NCBI GenBank assembly: GCA_050949825.1 | Contig: JBMNGL010000006.1 | Span: 49,764-113,763, forward strand | Direction: 5' to 3' | Source of the DNA: DTU019 sp050949825 | GTDB taxonomy: Bacteria > Bacillota > Syntrophomonadia > Syntrophomonadales > Syntrophomonadaceae | Length of the DNA: 64,000 nucleotides | Shown here: piece by piece, positions 52,746-61,836 of the stretch | Position numbering within the stretch: the first letter of the stretch is position 1 | Layout: every line of letters starts with the position of its first letter | The notes under the pieces: generated by a model | What the model saw: only the letters and a program-made list of their open reading frames with translations | What the model was told of the DNA's origin: nothing | The model's database searches: none | Made by a program: the position numbers and the translations under genes

Positions 52746-53146
52746 GATAAGGCTGTCCCTCCTTGCCGTCTATAGCGGGTCTGTCGCTGTAGAAGATTAT
52801 TCCAGCTATCTTTCAACCATTTCCGTATGGAGGAGTGCATCCGGTCTCTTTGACACCAATTAATACAAATATAGCAGTTATCTGCATCCTTAAAAGCCCA
52901 TTTCACAACGTGCCAATTTTCATTATCTGCCATTAGTGGCATAAATAAGATTGCCGGCGTTGGGTTAAATGTCGTATTAGTCTATAATATACGAAGAAGG
53001 CGAATAGGGGGTCAATACATCCACACTGTTCTATTGTTGGCAGGCTCAGCAAGCCATATAGATATCACAAGAGGGGGCAATATCTGGACCTTATCTTTGC
53101 CAGATAATATGCGTGCTACAATGTAAGATTATTTTGGGAGATGAAA
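52746..53146. other. Intergenic region with a plus-strand promoter candidate
   Basis: No gene is clearly supported. TTGGGT (52960-52965), 17 bp, TATAAT (52983-52988) is a good promoter candidate for the downstream membrane protein. The minus-strand part next to the response regulator has a short Trp-rich frame but no ribosome site of its own. Confidence 0.4.
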
Positions 53147-53554
53147 ATGAATTCAGACAGAATGCAAATACCTCGTAAGTTAATCATTATGTGGATAACA
53201 CTATCACTTATTGGTATTCTTTTTAGTGTGATAGCTGGGTCGCATGTCTATTATTCGTACAATTATAATCTCACACTTAATCTACTAACAACTTATTTAG
53301 GGTATATCCTTGCAGGGATCTTATTAGGTATGCATTATTATATTGGCAATGAAAGTAAAAAGGACGGATCATGTAAGATCGATTGGAGTCTTATCTTGGG
53401 GTTTATCCTCCCGGGCTCTATTTTATATTTATCTATTGTATTTAATATCCTGAATATAGGTGTGTTGGTTGGTTCGCGGTTGGGTTTACAATTCCCTCTC
53501 GTATTAGGTTTGATGATAGGCTATGCAGCAGTTTTAGCCTTATATAAGAACTGA
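53147..53554 (+). CDS. Hypothetical four-helix membrane protein
   Basis: The 135-residue product has four hydrophobic segments (starting IIMWITLSLIGILFSVIAG). The loop near residue 70 is basic and polar (NESKKDGSCKIDW). GGGAG lies six bases before ATG 53147. No family was recognised. Codon use is AT-rich compared with neighbours, hinting at acquired DNA. Confidence 0.6.
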   Translation: MNSDRMQIPRKLIIMWITLSLIGILFSVIAGSHVYYSYNYNLTLNLLTTYLGYILAGILLGMHYYIGNESKKDGSCKIDWSLILGFILPGSILYLSIVFNILNIGVLVGSRLGLQFPLVLGLMIGYAAVLALYKN

Positions 53555-53621
53555 TCACAATGAAACCGGTCATGACCAGGATCAAAACCCAACCCCGGTC
53601 AGGATACTGCCGGTGAAAACA

Positions 53622-53759
53622 ACGTGTGGTTGTATGGTCATAAACTCTTCCAGGATATTATCAAACATTTGCGCTATGCGTACTTCGTAACCCCATTTCA
53701 TCTGCCAACATCTCGTCATCTTCAACTACATATATCAGGTAGGGCTCTTTGGTGATCAT
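53622..53759 (-). pseudogene. Remnant of a response regulator
   Basis: After AAGGAG, ATG 53759 opens MITKEPYLIYVVEDDEMLAD, an OmpR-type receiver start with the acidic pair. The frame then shifts; the continuation in another frame is GYEVRIAQMFDNILEEFMTI then QPHVV, and it is truncated before the phospho-acceptor region. This is a decayed gene start. Confidence 0.6.
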
Positions 53760-53783
53760 CTTATTCTCCTTGTTACACCGGCA

Positions 53784-54959
53784 TTAATTATCATTGGTCA
53801 ACAAGCTGGCCCGGTTTATTGCTTCAGGACCAAAACGTTCCCTTATTTCGTCCATGAGTCGGTCAATGTTTTTGTGATCAGTATTAAATTGAGGCCCGAA
53901 CAGACTTCCCTGCTCCAAATCTGAAGTCGGGGACAAATGGCCCAGGGATAAGCCGAAAAGGCGCAGGGGTTGTTTGTTATTATAGGAATGGTGTAATAAT
54001 TCGCCGGCAATTTGGGTTACAATTATATCGGAATTGCAGGGAGTTATGCTCTTGCTGCGGGTGATGGTTTTAAAATTACTATATCTTAGCTTAATGGTGA
54101 TGCTGGCAGCTAAAAGCTCTTCCCGGCGTAATGTTTTGCACAATTCAGCCGCGAATTGCGCGATTAGTTTTTCCAGGTAGGTGATATCGTTAATATCCTG
54201 GGGAAAGGTTTCTTCGCGGCCCAAAGACTTTCTTTCACGTTCCGGTTCCACTGCCCTTCTATCAATACCATGAGCCAGTTCCCAGAATAAGCGACCTGCT
54301 GAGCCGAGTTTGTCTTCCAACCATCCCGGCGGCAAGTCTTGAATATCACCAATAGTTTTTATGCCCATTCTGTCCAGTCTCTGTTGCGTCTTCTGCCCTA
54401 TCCCCCATATTCGCCATACCGGCAACGGTCTTAATAGCTCCAATGCCTGACTTTCAGTAATAATACGTAAGCCATCCGGTTTATCCATATCTGATGCCAG
54501 TTTCGCCAGGAATTTATTATAGGATACACCTACTGAAATAGTGAGCCCCAGTTCCGAATAAACCTGTTCTTTAATCAAGCAACCGATTTTTTCCGGACTG
54601 CCGTATAGTCTGGAACAGCCGCTGATATCCAGAAAAGCCTCATCAATAGATACAATCTCTATGATGGGAGAATACCGGCTCAGGATGGAAAATACCCGTT
54701 TTGATATTTCCAGATAGCGAGACATGTTTACCGGAAGAAAAACTGCCCGGGGGCAAAGTCGGTAGGCTTGTGCAGCAGGCATAGCCGATCGAATACCGAA
54801 TTTTCTAGCTTCATAGGAGCAAGTGGATACTACTCCACGGGAATGTATATCCCCCCCTACTACAACTGGTTTACCCCGCAGTGAGGGGTTATCCAATTGT
54901 TCAACCGAAGCAAAAAAAGCATCCAAATCACAGTGCAGGATATTAGTAACTTCTGCCAC
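53784..54959 (-). CDS. dinB: DNA polymerase IV
   Basis: The 391-residue Y-family polymerase has its catalytic motifs ILHCDLDAFFASVEQL (first Asp), VSIDEAFLDISGCSRLYG (Asp-Glu pair), ISVGVSYNKFLAKLASDM and the helix-hairpin-helix region WRIWGIGQKTQQRLDRMG. It copies past lesions and is often damage-induced. GTG 54959 lies seven bases after GGAGGACA. Confidence 0.95.
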   Translation of the reverse strand: MAEVTNILHCDLDAFFASVEQLDNPSLRGKPVVVGGDIHSRGVVSTCSYEARKFGIRSAMPAAQAYRLCPRAVFLPVNMSRYLEISKRVFSILSRYSPIIEIVSIDEAFLDISGCSRLYGSPEKIGCLIKEQVYSELGLTISVGVSYNKFLAKLASDMDKPDGLRIITESQALELLRPLPVWRIWGIGQKTQQRLDRMGIKTIGDIQDLPPGWLEDKLGSAGRLFWELAHGIDRRAVEPERERKSLGREETFPQDINDITYLEKLIAQFAAELCKTLRREELLAASITIKLRYSNFKTITRSKSITPCNSDIIVTQIAGELLHHSYNNKQPLRLFGLSLGHLSPTSDLEQGSLFGPQFNTDHKNIDRLMDEIRERFGPEAINRASLLTNDN

Positions 54960-55070
54960 GGGCTGTCCTCCGGAAAAGCAAATATATGGATATATTATAG
55001 CAAATCCTAAGCTGCACCATGATTTTTCTCACCTTGAAGCCGCCTCTTCTACCATTATCCTAAGTTCAAC

Positions 55071-55818
55071 CTAACAATAGCGAGGCTCGTCAAAGGTTTG
55101 CCCGGGCTGCCTCTGCAGCATACCCCAGGCGTAATCCTCCAGAGCCGCCTTTTTGGTTATTTTATTGCCTTCCCCGTAAATAAGCAAGTCCACCACCTGA
55201 CCAGCGATAACATTCTTACCGGTAGCCTGCATCAACTTCCGGAAAGTAAACCAGGTGTCTTTGTTCTCCAGGATGAGTACGGACATATCAGATGATTGGC
55301 TGTGAACATATTCGAAGAAGGGCTCCGGGGTATCATAGTAATGGAGAAGATCCTCTGCCAGGCCATTGAAATGCAGCACTTCCCAGAGCAGGGAAAAGTT
55401 TTCATCTATGAGCTTTTCCCTCCCCAGATGGAAAAGGAACGCTCCTTACGGGACATGGGGCCTTCCAGTAATTCCGCCTGATGCCATAAGTAGTGGCTTA
55501 AGCCTTCCACCAGGTCACGATGTTTTTTATATAACTCCGGGCGCTTGAGATAGATATGTTCAACTGCGGGTTGAGCCGGCGGATGTTTTCCAGGTATTCA
55601 GTATAATCTTCCTTAGGTTTGATGATGCGGTATTTATTAAACAGCGGGGGTATTCTCCCATTCTTTCCCGAGGCCTTTACCGGACTGAGCAAGCCGCCCT
55701 CTACCATTTCCTCAACTTCACCATGAAACAACAGATAATCCCCTTCCCGAGAGATCTTCTGCAGTTCGGTTTCCGTGATGAACTTGCCGTGGGTGAATAG
55801 CTTTTCGGGTGGGATCAT
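55071..55818 (-). pseudogene. Broken JetD-like (DUF2220/Toprim) gene
   Basis: The pieces read MIPPEKLFTHGKFITETELQ, then SPVKASGKNGRIPPLFNKYR and, in a second frame, YLKRPELYKKHRDLVEGLSH. A third frame gives REKLIDENFSLLWEVLHFNG and SVLILENKDTWFTFRKLMQ then YGEGNKITKK. At least two frameshifts (near 55545 and 55425) split it, and the expected later Toprim Asp pair is missing. From memory the sequence resembles proteins annotated as Wadjet JetD-domain; treat the family as tentative. No jetABC genes are nearby. Confidence 0.45.
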
Positions 55819-55976
55819 GATGGTTGTTCTCCATGTGATTGTTTATTGCGACATCTATGGAACGGGGGTATCCATAAAATGTGGACCTCCCGGTTTCCCT
55901 CTTTTTTGAACTATCCGGAATTTCCGGATAGTTGCCTTTTCTTCTAATTCCCCATCGTCAATAATAGTCAGCCCAG

Positions 55977-56176
55977 CCTATCTCTGCAGCATACCCCATT
56001 CTAATCTTCCAAAGCTGCCTTTTTGGTTATTTTATTGCCTTAACCATAAATAAGCAAGTCCACCGCCTGACCAGCACTATAGTTCTGGCTGCCAGCCTGC
56101 ATCAACTTCCGGAAAGCAAACCAGGTATCTTTGTTCTCCAGTGCGAACACCGACATTTCTGACGATTGGCTGTGAA
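55977..56176 (-). pseudogene. Partial duplicate of the JetD-like gene end
   Basis: About 200 bp resembles 55107-55310, translating as MSVFALENKDTWFAFRKLMQ on the minus strand, with a TAA replacing the Glu codon in YGEGNK. It is a decayed tandem copy of the Toprim-like segment. The flanking 55819-55976 shows no gene. Confidence 0.6.
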
Positions 56177-56283
56177 AAGTTATATGCTTTCTTTTTATCT
56201 AATAAACTAAACATTATATGGATAATGGGAAGCCGTAAACTATTCATCATAAATCATAAATCACTAGTCCTCCTATGCAAGAA

Positions 56284-57333
56284 TCAGAAAGGTATCTCGT
56301 CATCCTCCACGTCAATTACCTGTGGCTCAATGTAATTTGTATTCATGATTGTTGCAGCAGCGGAATAAAACTGCTGTAAGTAATCCGGTAATTTCTGTTG
56401 AATTTCTTCATACAGCGATAGCGCATCTTCCAAAGCTGATAAAGGAATTGGAATTTCACTTGTTACACGATCATCCAATCCCAGGACTTTTTCGGCAGAT
56501 ATTGCTGTCTCAAAAAGGTTATCTCTAATATCTTGTTTAAGATGAGTAAACACATATTCCATATAGGCACTATCAACTCGTTGATTAAGTGTAAACGTCC
56601 TGGTCCAGTTCGGATTGCCCCAGTAGTCTTCATCATAGACACCGCATAAAGAATAAATGATATCATGTATTTTTTCACGGAATTGGTTCACATCCAGGAG
56701 GGGAGAGCCCTTCTTTGGCGGAATAGTTTCAGATACTTTTGATTCAAACAGGGATTTATAATAACTATTATCTTTGATAACAATGCTTTTCCCGGTGAAT
56801 TCGCTAAATTCCTTACAAAGCGCATCTGTGTTTTTTCGGAAGCCATTATCATTTGTTATGAAAATAATATCATCTTCGCCGTTACTTTGGAAGAATTCCA
56901 AGAGCGAAAGCCAAATTAGGGAATCTTTAAATCCTTTATCGCTTGCGCCATCAAAAGATAAAAAAGGTGGAACTTTCTTGAAAACCCTATCCAGAATCTT
57001 TGAAAAAGTAGCATCGTTTGAAGAGAAGGGAATTATATGTTCGCCGAATAACTCAATATAGCCATTTTGTGTTAATTCTTTTTCTGCTTCAAATTTTTTA
57101 TCAAAAAGTGTTGTTATGCATATTGCTGCAATACCTCTATATTCGTCAGTAAATTCTGTCAGCTTTTCGTATTTTTTCTTCAATTCCATATATTTTTGCG
57201 ATATCCGTTCATCAATTGACACTTGTGTAACATATACCGTAAAATCTTCGCTAAGGTTTGCAACTACTTCTTTTAGGTTGAGATTCTCAATTATGAAATT
57301 TGTATCAAAAACAAAAGCTCTTTTTTTACACAT
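56284..57333 (-). CDS. PIN-domain protein (DUF4935-like)
   Basis: The 349-residue product has an N-terminal PIN domain: AFVFDTNFIIENLN (first Asp), the central acidic segment DKGFKDSLIWLSLLEFFQ and DIIFITNDNGFRKN (last Asp). A long helical C-terminal domain of unknown function follows. PIN proteins are metal-dependent RNases; long forms of this type often sit in accessory or defence regions. ATG 57333 has GGAGG upstream. The low GC matches its disrupted neighbours. Confidence 0.75.
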   Translation of the reverse strand: MCKKRAFVFDTNFIIENLNLKEVVANLSEDFTVYVTQVSIDERISQKYMELKKKYEKLTEFTDEYRGIAAICITTLFDKKFEAEKELTQNGYIELFGEHIIPFSSNDATFSKILDRVFKKVPPFLSFDGASDKGFKDSLIWLSLLEFFQSNGEDDIIFITNDNGFRKNTDALCKEFSEFTGKSIVIKDNSYYKSLFESKVSETIPPKKGSPLLDVNQFREKIHDIIYSLCGVYDEDYWGNPNWTRTFTLNQRVDSAYMEYVFTHLKQDIRDNLFETAISAEKVLGLDDRVTSEIPIPLSALEDALSLYEEIQQKLPDYLQQFYSAAATIMNTNYIEPQVIDVEDDEIPF

Positions 57334-57491
57334 TCAATACACCTCCAATACATTACCAAATAGCGTAAATTATCATGTATGTATTGATTCTTGATGCACC
57401 CTTGCCGATAGACATTTCTATATTGCTCAATCCGAATATAACTTAACATCATGCCTATCTCATCTTTTTATTTTTTCGATGAGTAAATTAG

Positions 57492-57549
57492 CTTCCCATT
57501 ATTAGCCTAATTAGCAATCTGTGTGGAACTGAATATGGATAATGGGAAG
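57492..57549. repeat. Short inverted repeat flanking accessory genes
   Basis: CTTCCCATTATTAGCCTAAT ... ATATGGATAATGGGAAG, with an 11-bp perfect terminal match (CTTCCCATTAT / ATAATGGGAAG). A related, diverged copy lies at 61551-61591 and a half copy at 56213-56231. It may be a tiny mobile palindrome or a terminator-like element between accessory genes. Confidence 0.5.
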
Positions 57550-57563
57550 TTATATTACTAGGG

Positions 57564-58072
57564 CTAAAACCAGCTTATAAAATCTTGAGGATTATATTCT
57601 GCACCAAGTTCCGGACAACAATGAACAACATAATAGCAGTCTTTAATTATATTAGGGACTTTTTTAGCACATGAATTATCAATGTAAACCTTAGGTGGAA
57701 ATTCATCCAATGCACCATAGTCCATTGGCTCCGTCTTATTATATAATAATGGTCTATCCCCAGCAGAATTTATAAACTGGGATAATTGCCTGTCTATAAA
57801 AACTGTGTCAACATATCTAAATGCTTTTCGTTCACCATTTTCATCTTTGGCGAATGATTCATCTAAAAACAATCCACAAGGTTTTCCAAGAATAGCTGAA
57901 ATTGGCTCATAGATGTAATCATCCCATATAATAAATAAAACACTATAAAAATTTGGATTATTCTTAAAATTCCTAAATTTACTATTTGCAGATTCCAAAA
58001 AATCTTTAATTACATTATCACGAGGAAGAGTTATTTTTTCATCAAATGTTTTCATTTTACCAATAGCTCTGG
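57564..58072 (-). pseudogene. 3' half of a candidate PD-(D/E)XK nuclease gene split by a transposon
   Basis: The open frame begins only inside the transposon end. Host-coded sequence starts AIGKMKTFDEKITLPRDNVI and ends NPQDFISWF. Deleting the 3002-bp insertion and one CTCTGG copy rejoins it in frame with 61075-61534 (junction QIATR-AIGKMK), giving a 320-residue protein. The catalytic-looking motif is in the other half. The C-terminal part is not recognised. Confidence 0.8.
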
Positions 58073-58175
58073 TGTTACTGCCACCCCATAATGTCCAGCA
58101 ATAGACGATGTTAAATGTCCAAAAACTGACGGACGTAGTGACCGAAGATATTAGCCCCATTGGGGGCAGGGAGAA

Positions 58176-58976
58176 CTAACTCAATTCTCCCTGAACAACA
58201 AACTTCACCATGTGATCATCAATAATATTTCGATTGTTTTGTGCTCCATATATCAGGCAATGAGTACAAACCTTGTTTACCATTCTGGCAGCTCCACTAG
58301 AAAACTTAAATATCTCATCTACAGCATTATCCGAAAAAATATCATGGTCGGCACCGGCATAAGCCAGGTGTGTTTTAATGTATTCGCCTACTTCTGCCCG
58401 GTCCAGATAAGGCAACTTGCACTGCAGGTCAATGCGCTGCCTGATTGCTGCGTAAGATTGGAGTTTAAGCCGTTCCCAGAGTTCGTTTTGTCCTACCAGG
58501 ATTAAAGCCATCGGGCTCTGTGCATCCATTTTGAAGTTTAGTAGGAAACGGACTTCTTCCAGCATTTCTTTGTCTAAAAGATGGGCTTCATCTACGATAA
58601 CCACGGGCTCTAGATGATGGATGCCTTGCATAAGTTCAATCTCTTTATGTAATTGGCGTTTGGCATCGCCCCGATAGAACTTGGCCTCACAACCTAATTG
58701 TTCAAGGAGACCTTTGTAAAAATGCCGGGGGGTCAATTTGGAATCAGCCAGGTACATCATCATAAACCGGGATGTATCTAAAGTTTCTTTAAGCTTACGT
58801 ATGGTGGTAGTTTTGCCGGTTCCACAGTCCCCGGTTAACACTGCAAACATCTGGCGCTGAGCGGTATATTCTAAACGTCCCAGGGTTTCTTCCAGCATAT
58901 GCGATTGATACAACTGATCAGTGGGGATATCCCTGGAAAACGGTGTTCTTTCCAGACCATAAAAACTCTCAAACAT
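58176..58976 (-). CDS. AAA ATPase of the transposon (ExeA/TniB-like)
   Basis: The 266-residue product starts MFESFYGLERTPFSRDIPTD. It has Walker A VLTGDCGTGKTTTIRKL, Walker B VVIVDEAHLLDKEML and the sensor segment LILVGQNELWERLKL, a pattern shared with ExeA-like and TniB/MuB-like ATPases. It probably selects target DNA and activates the transposase. Its ATG overlaps the transposase stop by 8 bp. Confidence 0.85.
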   Translation of the reverse strand: MFESFYGLERTPFSRDIPTDQLYQSHMLEETLGRLEYTAQRQMFAVLTGDCGTGKTTTIRKLKETLDTSRFMMMYLADSKLTPRHFYKGLLEQLGCEAKFYRGDAKRQLHKEIELMQGIHHLEPVVIVDEAHLLDKEMLEEVRFLLNFKMDAQSPMALILVGQNELWERLKLQSYAAIRQRIDLQCKLPYLDRAEVGEYIKTHLAYAGADHDIFSDNAVDEIFKFSSGAARMVNKVCTHCLIYGAQNNRNIIDDHMVKFVVQGELS

Positions 58977-60324
58977 GGCTTTCCCCCTCCTTCCTTACCT
59001 TCCGGTAGGAGACAGCAGGGATTTGGTGTTCTTTACGCTCCTGGTTTTTCCTGGCGGCTGCATTTAGTAGCCTTGAAGAATTAGCTGGAGCCTTCTGTAA
59101 ATGCTCGGGTAGTTTAGGCCTGGGAGCACTCCGCTCTCCGATAACCAGTTCTTTAGCTTTAAAAGGTTTGTGGCCTTCGTATTCAATAGTAAGTTCGCTG
59201 ATATCGGCTGGATCATAGATAACATCTACCTTGCAGCCAATAAAGGTTAGTCCTACTTCGTATTTTTTCCCCGCAAAACTGATGCAGCCTGCCTTATCTA
59301 CTTTTCTTTCTTCGCAATGGAGGAAAGCACTGGCTATTGTTTCGGGGTCTAGAAATTTTAATGCTTTCCTGTCACTGCGATAAGCAGTCTGAGGACTAAT
59401 GTTTCCTTCTAACCCGGAATGGGGCTTGTTCTGATAACACTCCTCCAACCAGACCTCAAATAGCTGGTTTAATTTATCCAGGGTTTGAGGTTTCTCCAGA
59501 ACCGCTTCAGCCAGGAAGGAATCTACTACCCGGTTAAATCGTTCTGATTTCCCGGTAGCTTCAGGGGAATAGGGCTTGGCAAAGAGTAAGCGAATCCCCA
59601 TTTTAGCGCAAGCTCTTTTCATCCATTTGGTTCGATACTGGCTACCGTTATCGAAATATACTTTCTCTGGTACCCCATATTTTAAAATGGCCTGGCGGAA
59701 AGCATCTTCTACGATTACCTGATCCAAAGTGGGATAGAACTGACCATGCAAAATATATCTGGTCGCATCATCCACGAAGGTCACAAGATAAACCTGCTTC
59801 TTTTTCCCGTCTTTGCCTATGGGTAGGTATGGGCCATATTTTATGTCGGAATGCCAAAGTTGGTTACGGTATTTCTTCTGGTAACGCCGGGCAGCTGTAC
59901 CGGTATCGGCATACATACGCATGTGCCGGGCGCTGTAACCTCGTTCGGCCAGTTTCTCTTGCAGGGTACTGCGCTTGATTTGTCCTGGCTCTACCACCCC
60001 TTCCCATTCTAGAATTTGAATAATCTGTGCAATGCTACGGCTCGGTACCTGCCTGCGCAAAAGGATTGCCTGTTCCAGGATGTTAACCGGTATTGCTTCG
60101 TCACTTCGTCGCTCGCCCTTACCTTTGGGTTTGAGTCCGCTAAAACCATCCTTCTGATACTGGGCCAGGTATCTGCGCAGGGTACGTTCGGATATGCCGG
60201 TCTGTTCGCATATCCTGGCTTTAATCTGCCTGGCCTGAGCGCTATCCAGCCCTTCGGCCAGGAGTGGGGACAGGATTTGCACTCGCTGCTCGGCAATTTC
60301 GTCTGCTTTCTTTTGGTCTCTCAT
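58969..60324 (-). CDS. DDE integrase/transposase of the transposon
   Basis: The 451-residue product has an N-terminal helix-turn-helix region (ICEQTGISERTLRRYLAQY). An rve catalytic core follows: first Asp in LWHSDIKYGPYLP, second Asp in KVYFDNGSQYRTKWM, Glu in PEATGKSERFNRVVDSFL. A C-terminal Mu-type beta domain is last. ATG 60324 has AAAGGAGG upstream. It acts with the AAA protein encoded next. Confidence 0.9.
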   Translation of the reverse strand: MRDQKKADEIAEQRVQILSPLLAEGLDSAQARQIKARICEQTGISERTLRRYLAQYQKDGFSGLKPKGKGERRSDEAIPVNILEQAILLRRQVPSRSIAQIIQILEWEGVVEPGQIKRSTLQEKLAERGYSARHMRMYADTGTAARRYQKKYRNQLWHSDIKYGPYLPIGKDGKKKQVYLVTFVDDATRYILHGQFYPTLDQVIVEDAFRQAILKYGVPEKVYFDNGSQYRTKWMKRACAKMGIRLLFAKPYSPEATGKSERFNRVVDSFLAEAVLEKPQTLDKLNQLFEVWLEECYQNKPHSGLEGNISPQTAYRSDRKALKFLDPETIASAFLHCEERKVDKAGCISFAGKKYEVGLTFIGCKVDVIYDPADISELTIEYEGHKPFKAKELVIGERSAPRPKLPEHLQKAPANSSRLLNAAARKNQERKEHQIPAVSYRKVRKEGESHV

Positions 60325-60373
60325 GCTGATTACCTCCTTTTTCAGGTTTCAGCATGAGTGTAAAGCTATACTG

Positions 60374-60859
60374 TTATGGACAAAAGGCGAAACGGGTATG
60401 TATCCATAAATTTAAGTTGGCTATGGGGCGGACAACTCTGGCTAGCCATCCCGGAGCATCCCCTACATAATGCCAAATCCTTTGGAGCTTGGACTCAGGA
60501 AGATCGGATTTATCTTCCACAGATTCTTTGCCATAACGGATTGTAATTGATTCCAGGCAACCTTGAAAGTAATCGACCTTCTCATTAAACCATTTTCTCC
60601 ATCGGTTCAGAGTAGATTCATCAGAGATAACACTAAGCTCTGAATCATTGCTAACCACTGCCTCAATACTTTCACTAACATGGAGTTTGTATGGCACAAG
60701 CATATCCGGTAGTTCGTGGTGGATACGGTTACATTCAATGCATCTTAACCTACGAATGATTAAAATTATCTTTTCCCCTGAGGCATTGATACATTTTCTC
60801 TGGCGGCTACCAATTACTTTTAATTGTCCACTACAACACGGGCAGGGAAGTTGCTCCAA
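60374..60859 (-). CDS. DUF6431-like zinc-ribbon protein of the transposon
   Basis: The 161-residue product starts MEQLPCPCCSGQLKVIGSRQ. It has two Cys pairs (CPCC and CIEC) around IIRRLRCIECNRIHHELPDM, a DUF6431-type zinc ribbon. A helical segment (DESTLNRWRKWFNEKV) follows that may bind DNA. It starts at TTG 60859 close to AGGAG. It is the first gene of the element; a target-choice or DNA-binding role is inference. Confidence 0.7.
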   Translation of the reverse strand: MEQLPCPCCSGQLKVIGSRQRKCINASGEKIILIIRRLRCIECNRIHHELPDMLVPYKLHVSESIEAVVSNDSELSVISDESTLNRWRKWFNEKVDYFQGCLESITIRYGKESVEDKSDLPESKLQRIWHYVGDAPGWLARVVRPIANLNLWIHTRFAFCP

Positions 60860-61074
60860 GCTCCTAACAAAAAACTCCCTTATCGGGGTTTAAATCTAAT
60901 TGATAATTTGTTACAATTACCATACCTTTGGGGGACGCTTCTGGTGCTTCTGTTGGAGCAGTTGCACATTTAACAGAGGCGTCTTTTCCTTTCCCTAAGA
61001 TATGGTCATTATATCCAGCAATTCTCGGTCAGGCAATACCGTCAGCTTTTGGACGGTTTAGGTTGGCTGTAACA

Positions 61075-61534
61075 CTCTGGTCGCTATTTGAATAGGATTT
61101 GTTACTCTTTCTTTTCTATGATTAATTAGAGATGGTTGTTTGACTTCGATACCAAAAGAAAAATCTTTGGCTTCTATTATTAACTCTGGATTTTTCTTTG
61201 AATTTCCACATGTAGGTTCATATATAAATTTAAAGTCATCATCCTTAAAATACTTTACTGCTTGATTAATTACATAAATTTCAGAACAAATTTGCATTAA
61301 TTGTTCATAATGTGGAACATATTTTTCCTTGCCACGTAAAGATGATATTTTTTTAATTGTTATCTTAGAAAAATCAGTGATTTTATTATCTATATTCGAT
61401 AATGCATTTACAATGGATTCTGCAAATGGATGCACAAGATTCATGTGATAAAAACTAAAATGATAGTTAAACCAATGCCATTGTTGAAGAACATCCGAAT
61501 CAAGAAATAAATTTATAATTTCTTTTTTATTCAT
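61075..61534 (-). pseudogene. 5' half of a candidate PD-(D/E)XK nuclease gene split by a transposon
   Basis: From ATG 61534 the frame reads MNKKEIINLFLDSDVLQQWH. It contains NSKKNPELIIEAKDFSFGIE then VKQPSL, a PE...ExK pattern resembling the PD-(D/E)XK nuclease core. It is cut after QIATR by the transposon (target copy CTCTGG at 61075-61080). Together with 57564-58066 it gives 320 codons without a stop. The nuclease idea rests on one motif. Confidence 0.75.
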
Positions 61535-61550
61535 AAAATTATTCCATCAC

Positions 61551-61591
61551 CTTTCCATTATTAGCCTGATAGGTATATGGATTATGAGAAG
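61551..61591. repeat. Diverged copy of the short inverted repeat
   Basis: CTTTCCATTATTAGCCTGAT ... ATATGGATTATGAGAAG, related to 57492-57549 but with mismatches in the arms. It lies just upstream of the split gene. Confidence 0.45.
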
Positions 61592-61633
61592 CGCTCTGTG
61601 CTAACGAAAACCCCGTTGTCATTTTTTGTTACT

Positions 61634-61659
61634 TTAAAAAGCAGGTCCCTAGACCTGCT
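61634..61659 (-). terminator. Intrinsic terminator between IS21 and the split gene
   Basis: Perfect 8-bp stem AGCAGGTC / GACCTGCT with a 4-nt loop, followed on the minus strand by TTTTTA. It would stop read-through from the istAB genes. The rest of 61592-61774 shows no gene. Confidence 0.65.
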
Positions 61660-61836
61660 CCATGTTAATTTTAGCATTAGAAAATGTAGACTATAGGGTC
61701 AATTTATATTATACATACCCGGGTATTATTAATCAGGATTAGTATTATACTAATCATTTAAGCTCAAGCCAGCCTGTGTTTGGCAAGTAGAAAATGCAGC
61801 AAACGGCAAAAAATAAATGCAGCACCCGTTATTCCA

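Larger units (their letters stand above)
58073..61074 (-). mobile_element. 3002-bp three-gene DDE/AAA transposon with 6-bp target duplication
   Basis: The left end TGTTACTGCCACCCC and right end (complement) TGTTACAGCCAACCT form imperfect terminal inverted repeats. Further in, both ends repeat GTCCAAAArCTGACGG and TGACCGA, likely transposase binding sites. CTCTGG flanks both sides (58067-58072 and 61075-61080). Genes in order of transcription: a DUF6431-like zinc-ribbon protein, a DDE integrase and an AAA ATPase. The exact family is not assigned; the gene set recalls Tn7/Mu-type systems. Confidence 0.85.

Noticed and set aside
52742..52942. 66-codon minus-strand frame before the response regulator
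   Set aside because: Trp-rich, no ribosome site, overlaps the regulator start and shows no recognisable domain; probably chance.
58969..60324. Assignment of the transposon to Tn7 or to IS481
   Set aside because: The DDE protein and AAA partner resemble Tn7/Mu-type pairs, but no tnsA, tnsD or tniQ gene is present; IS481 lacks an AAA partner. I left the family open.
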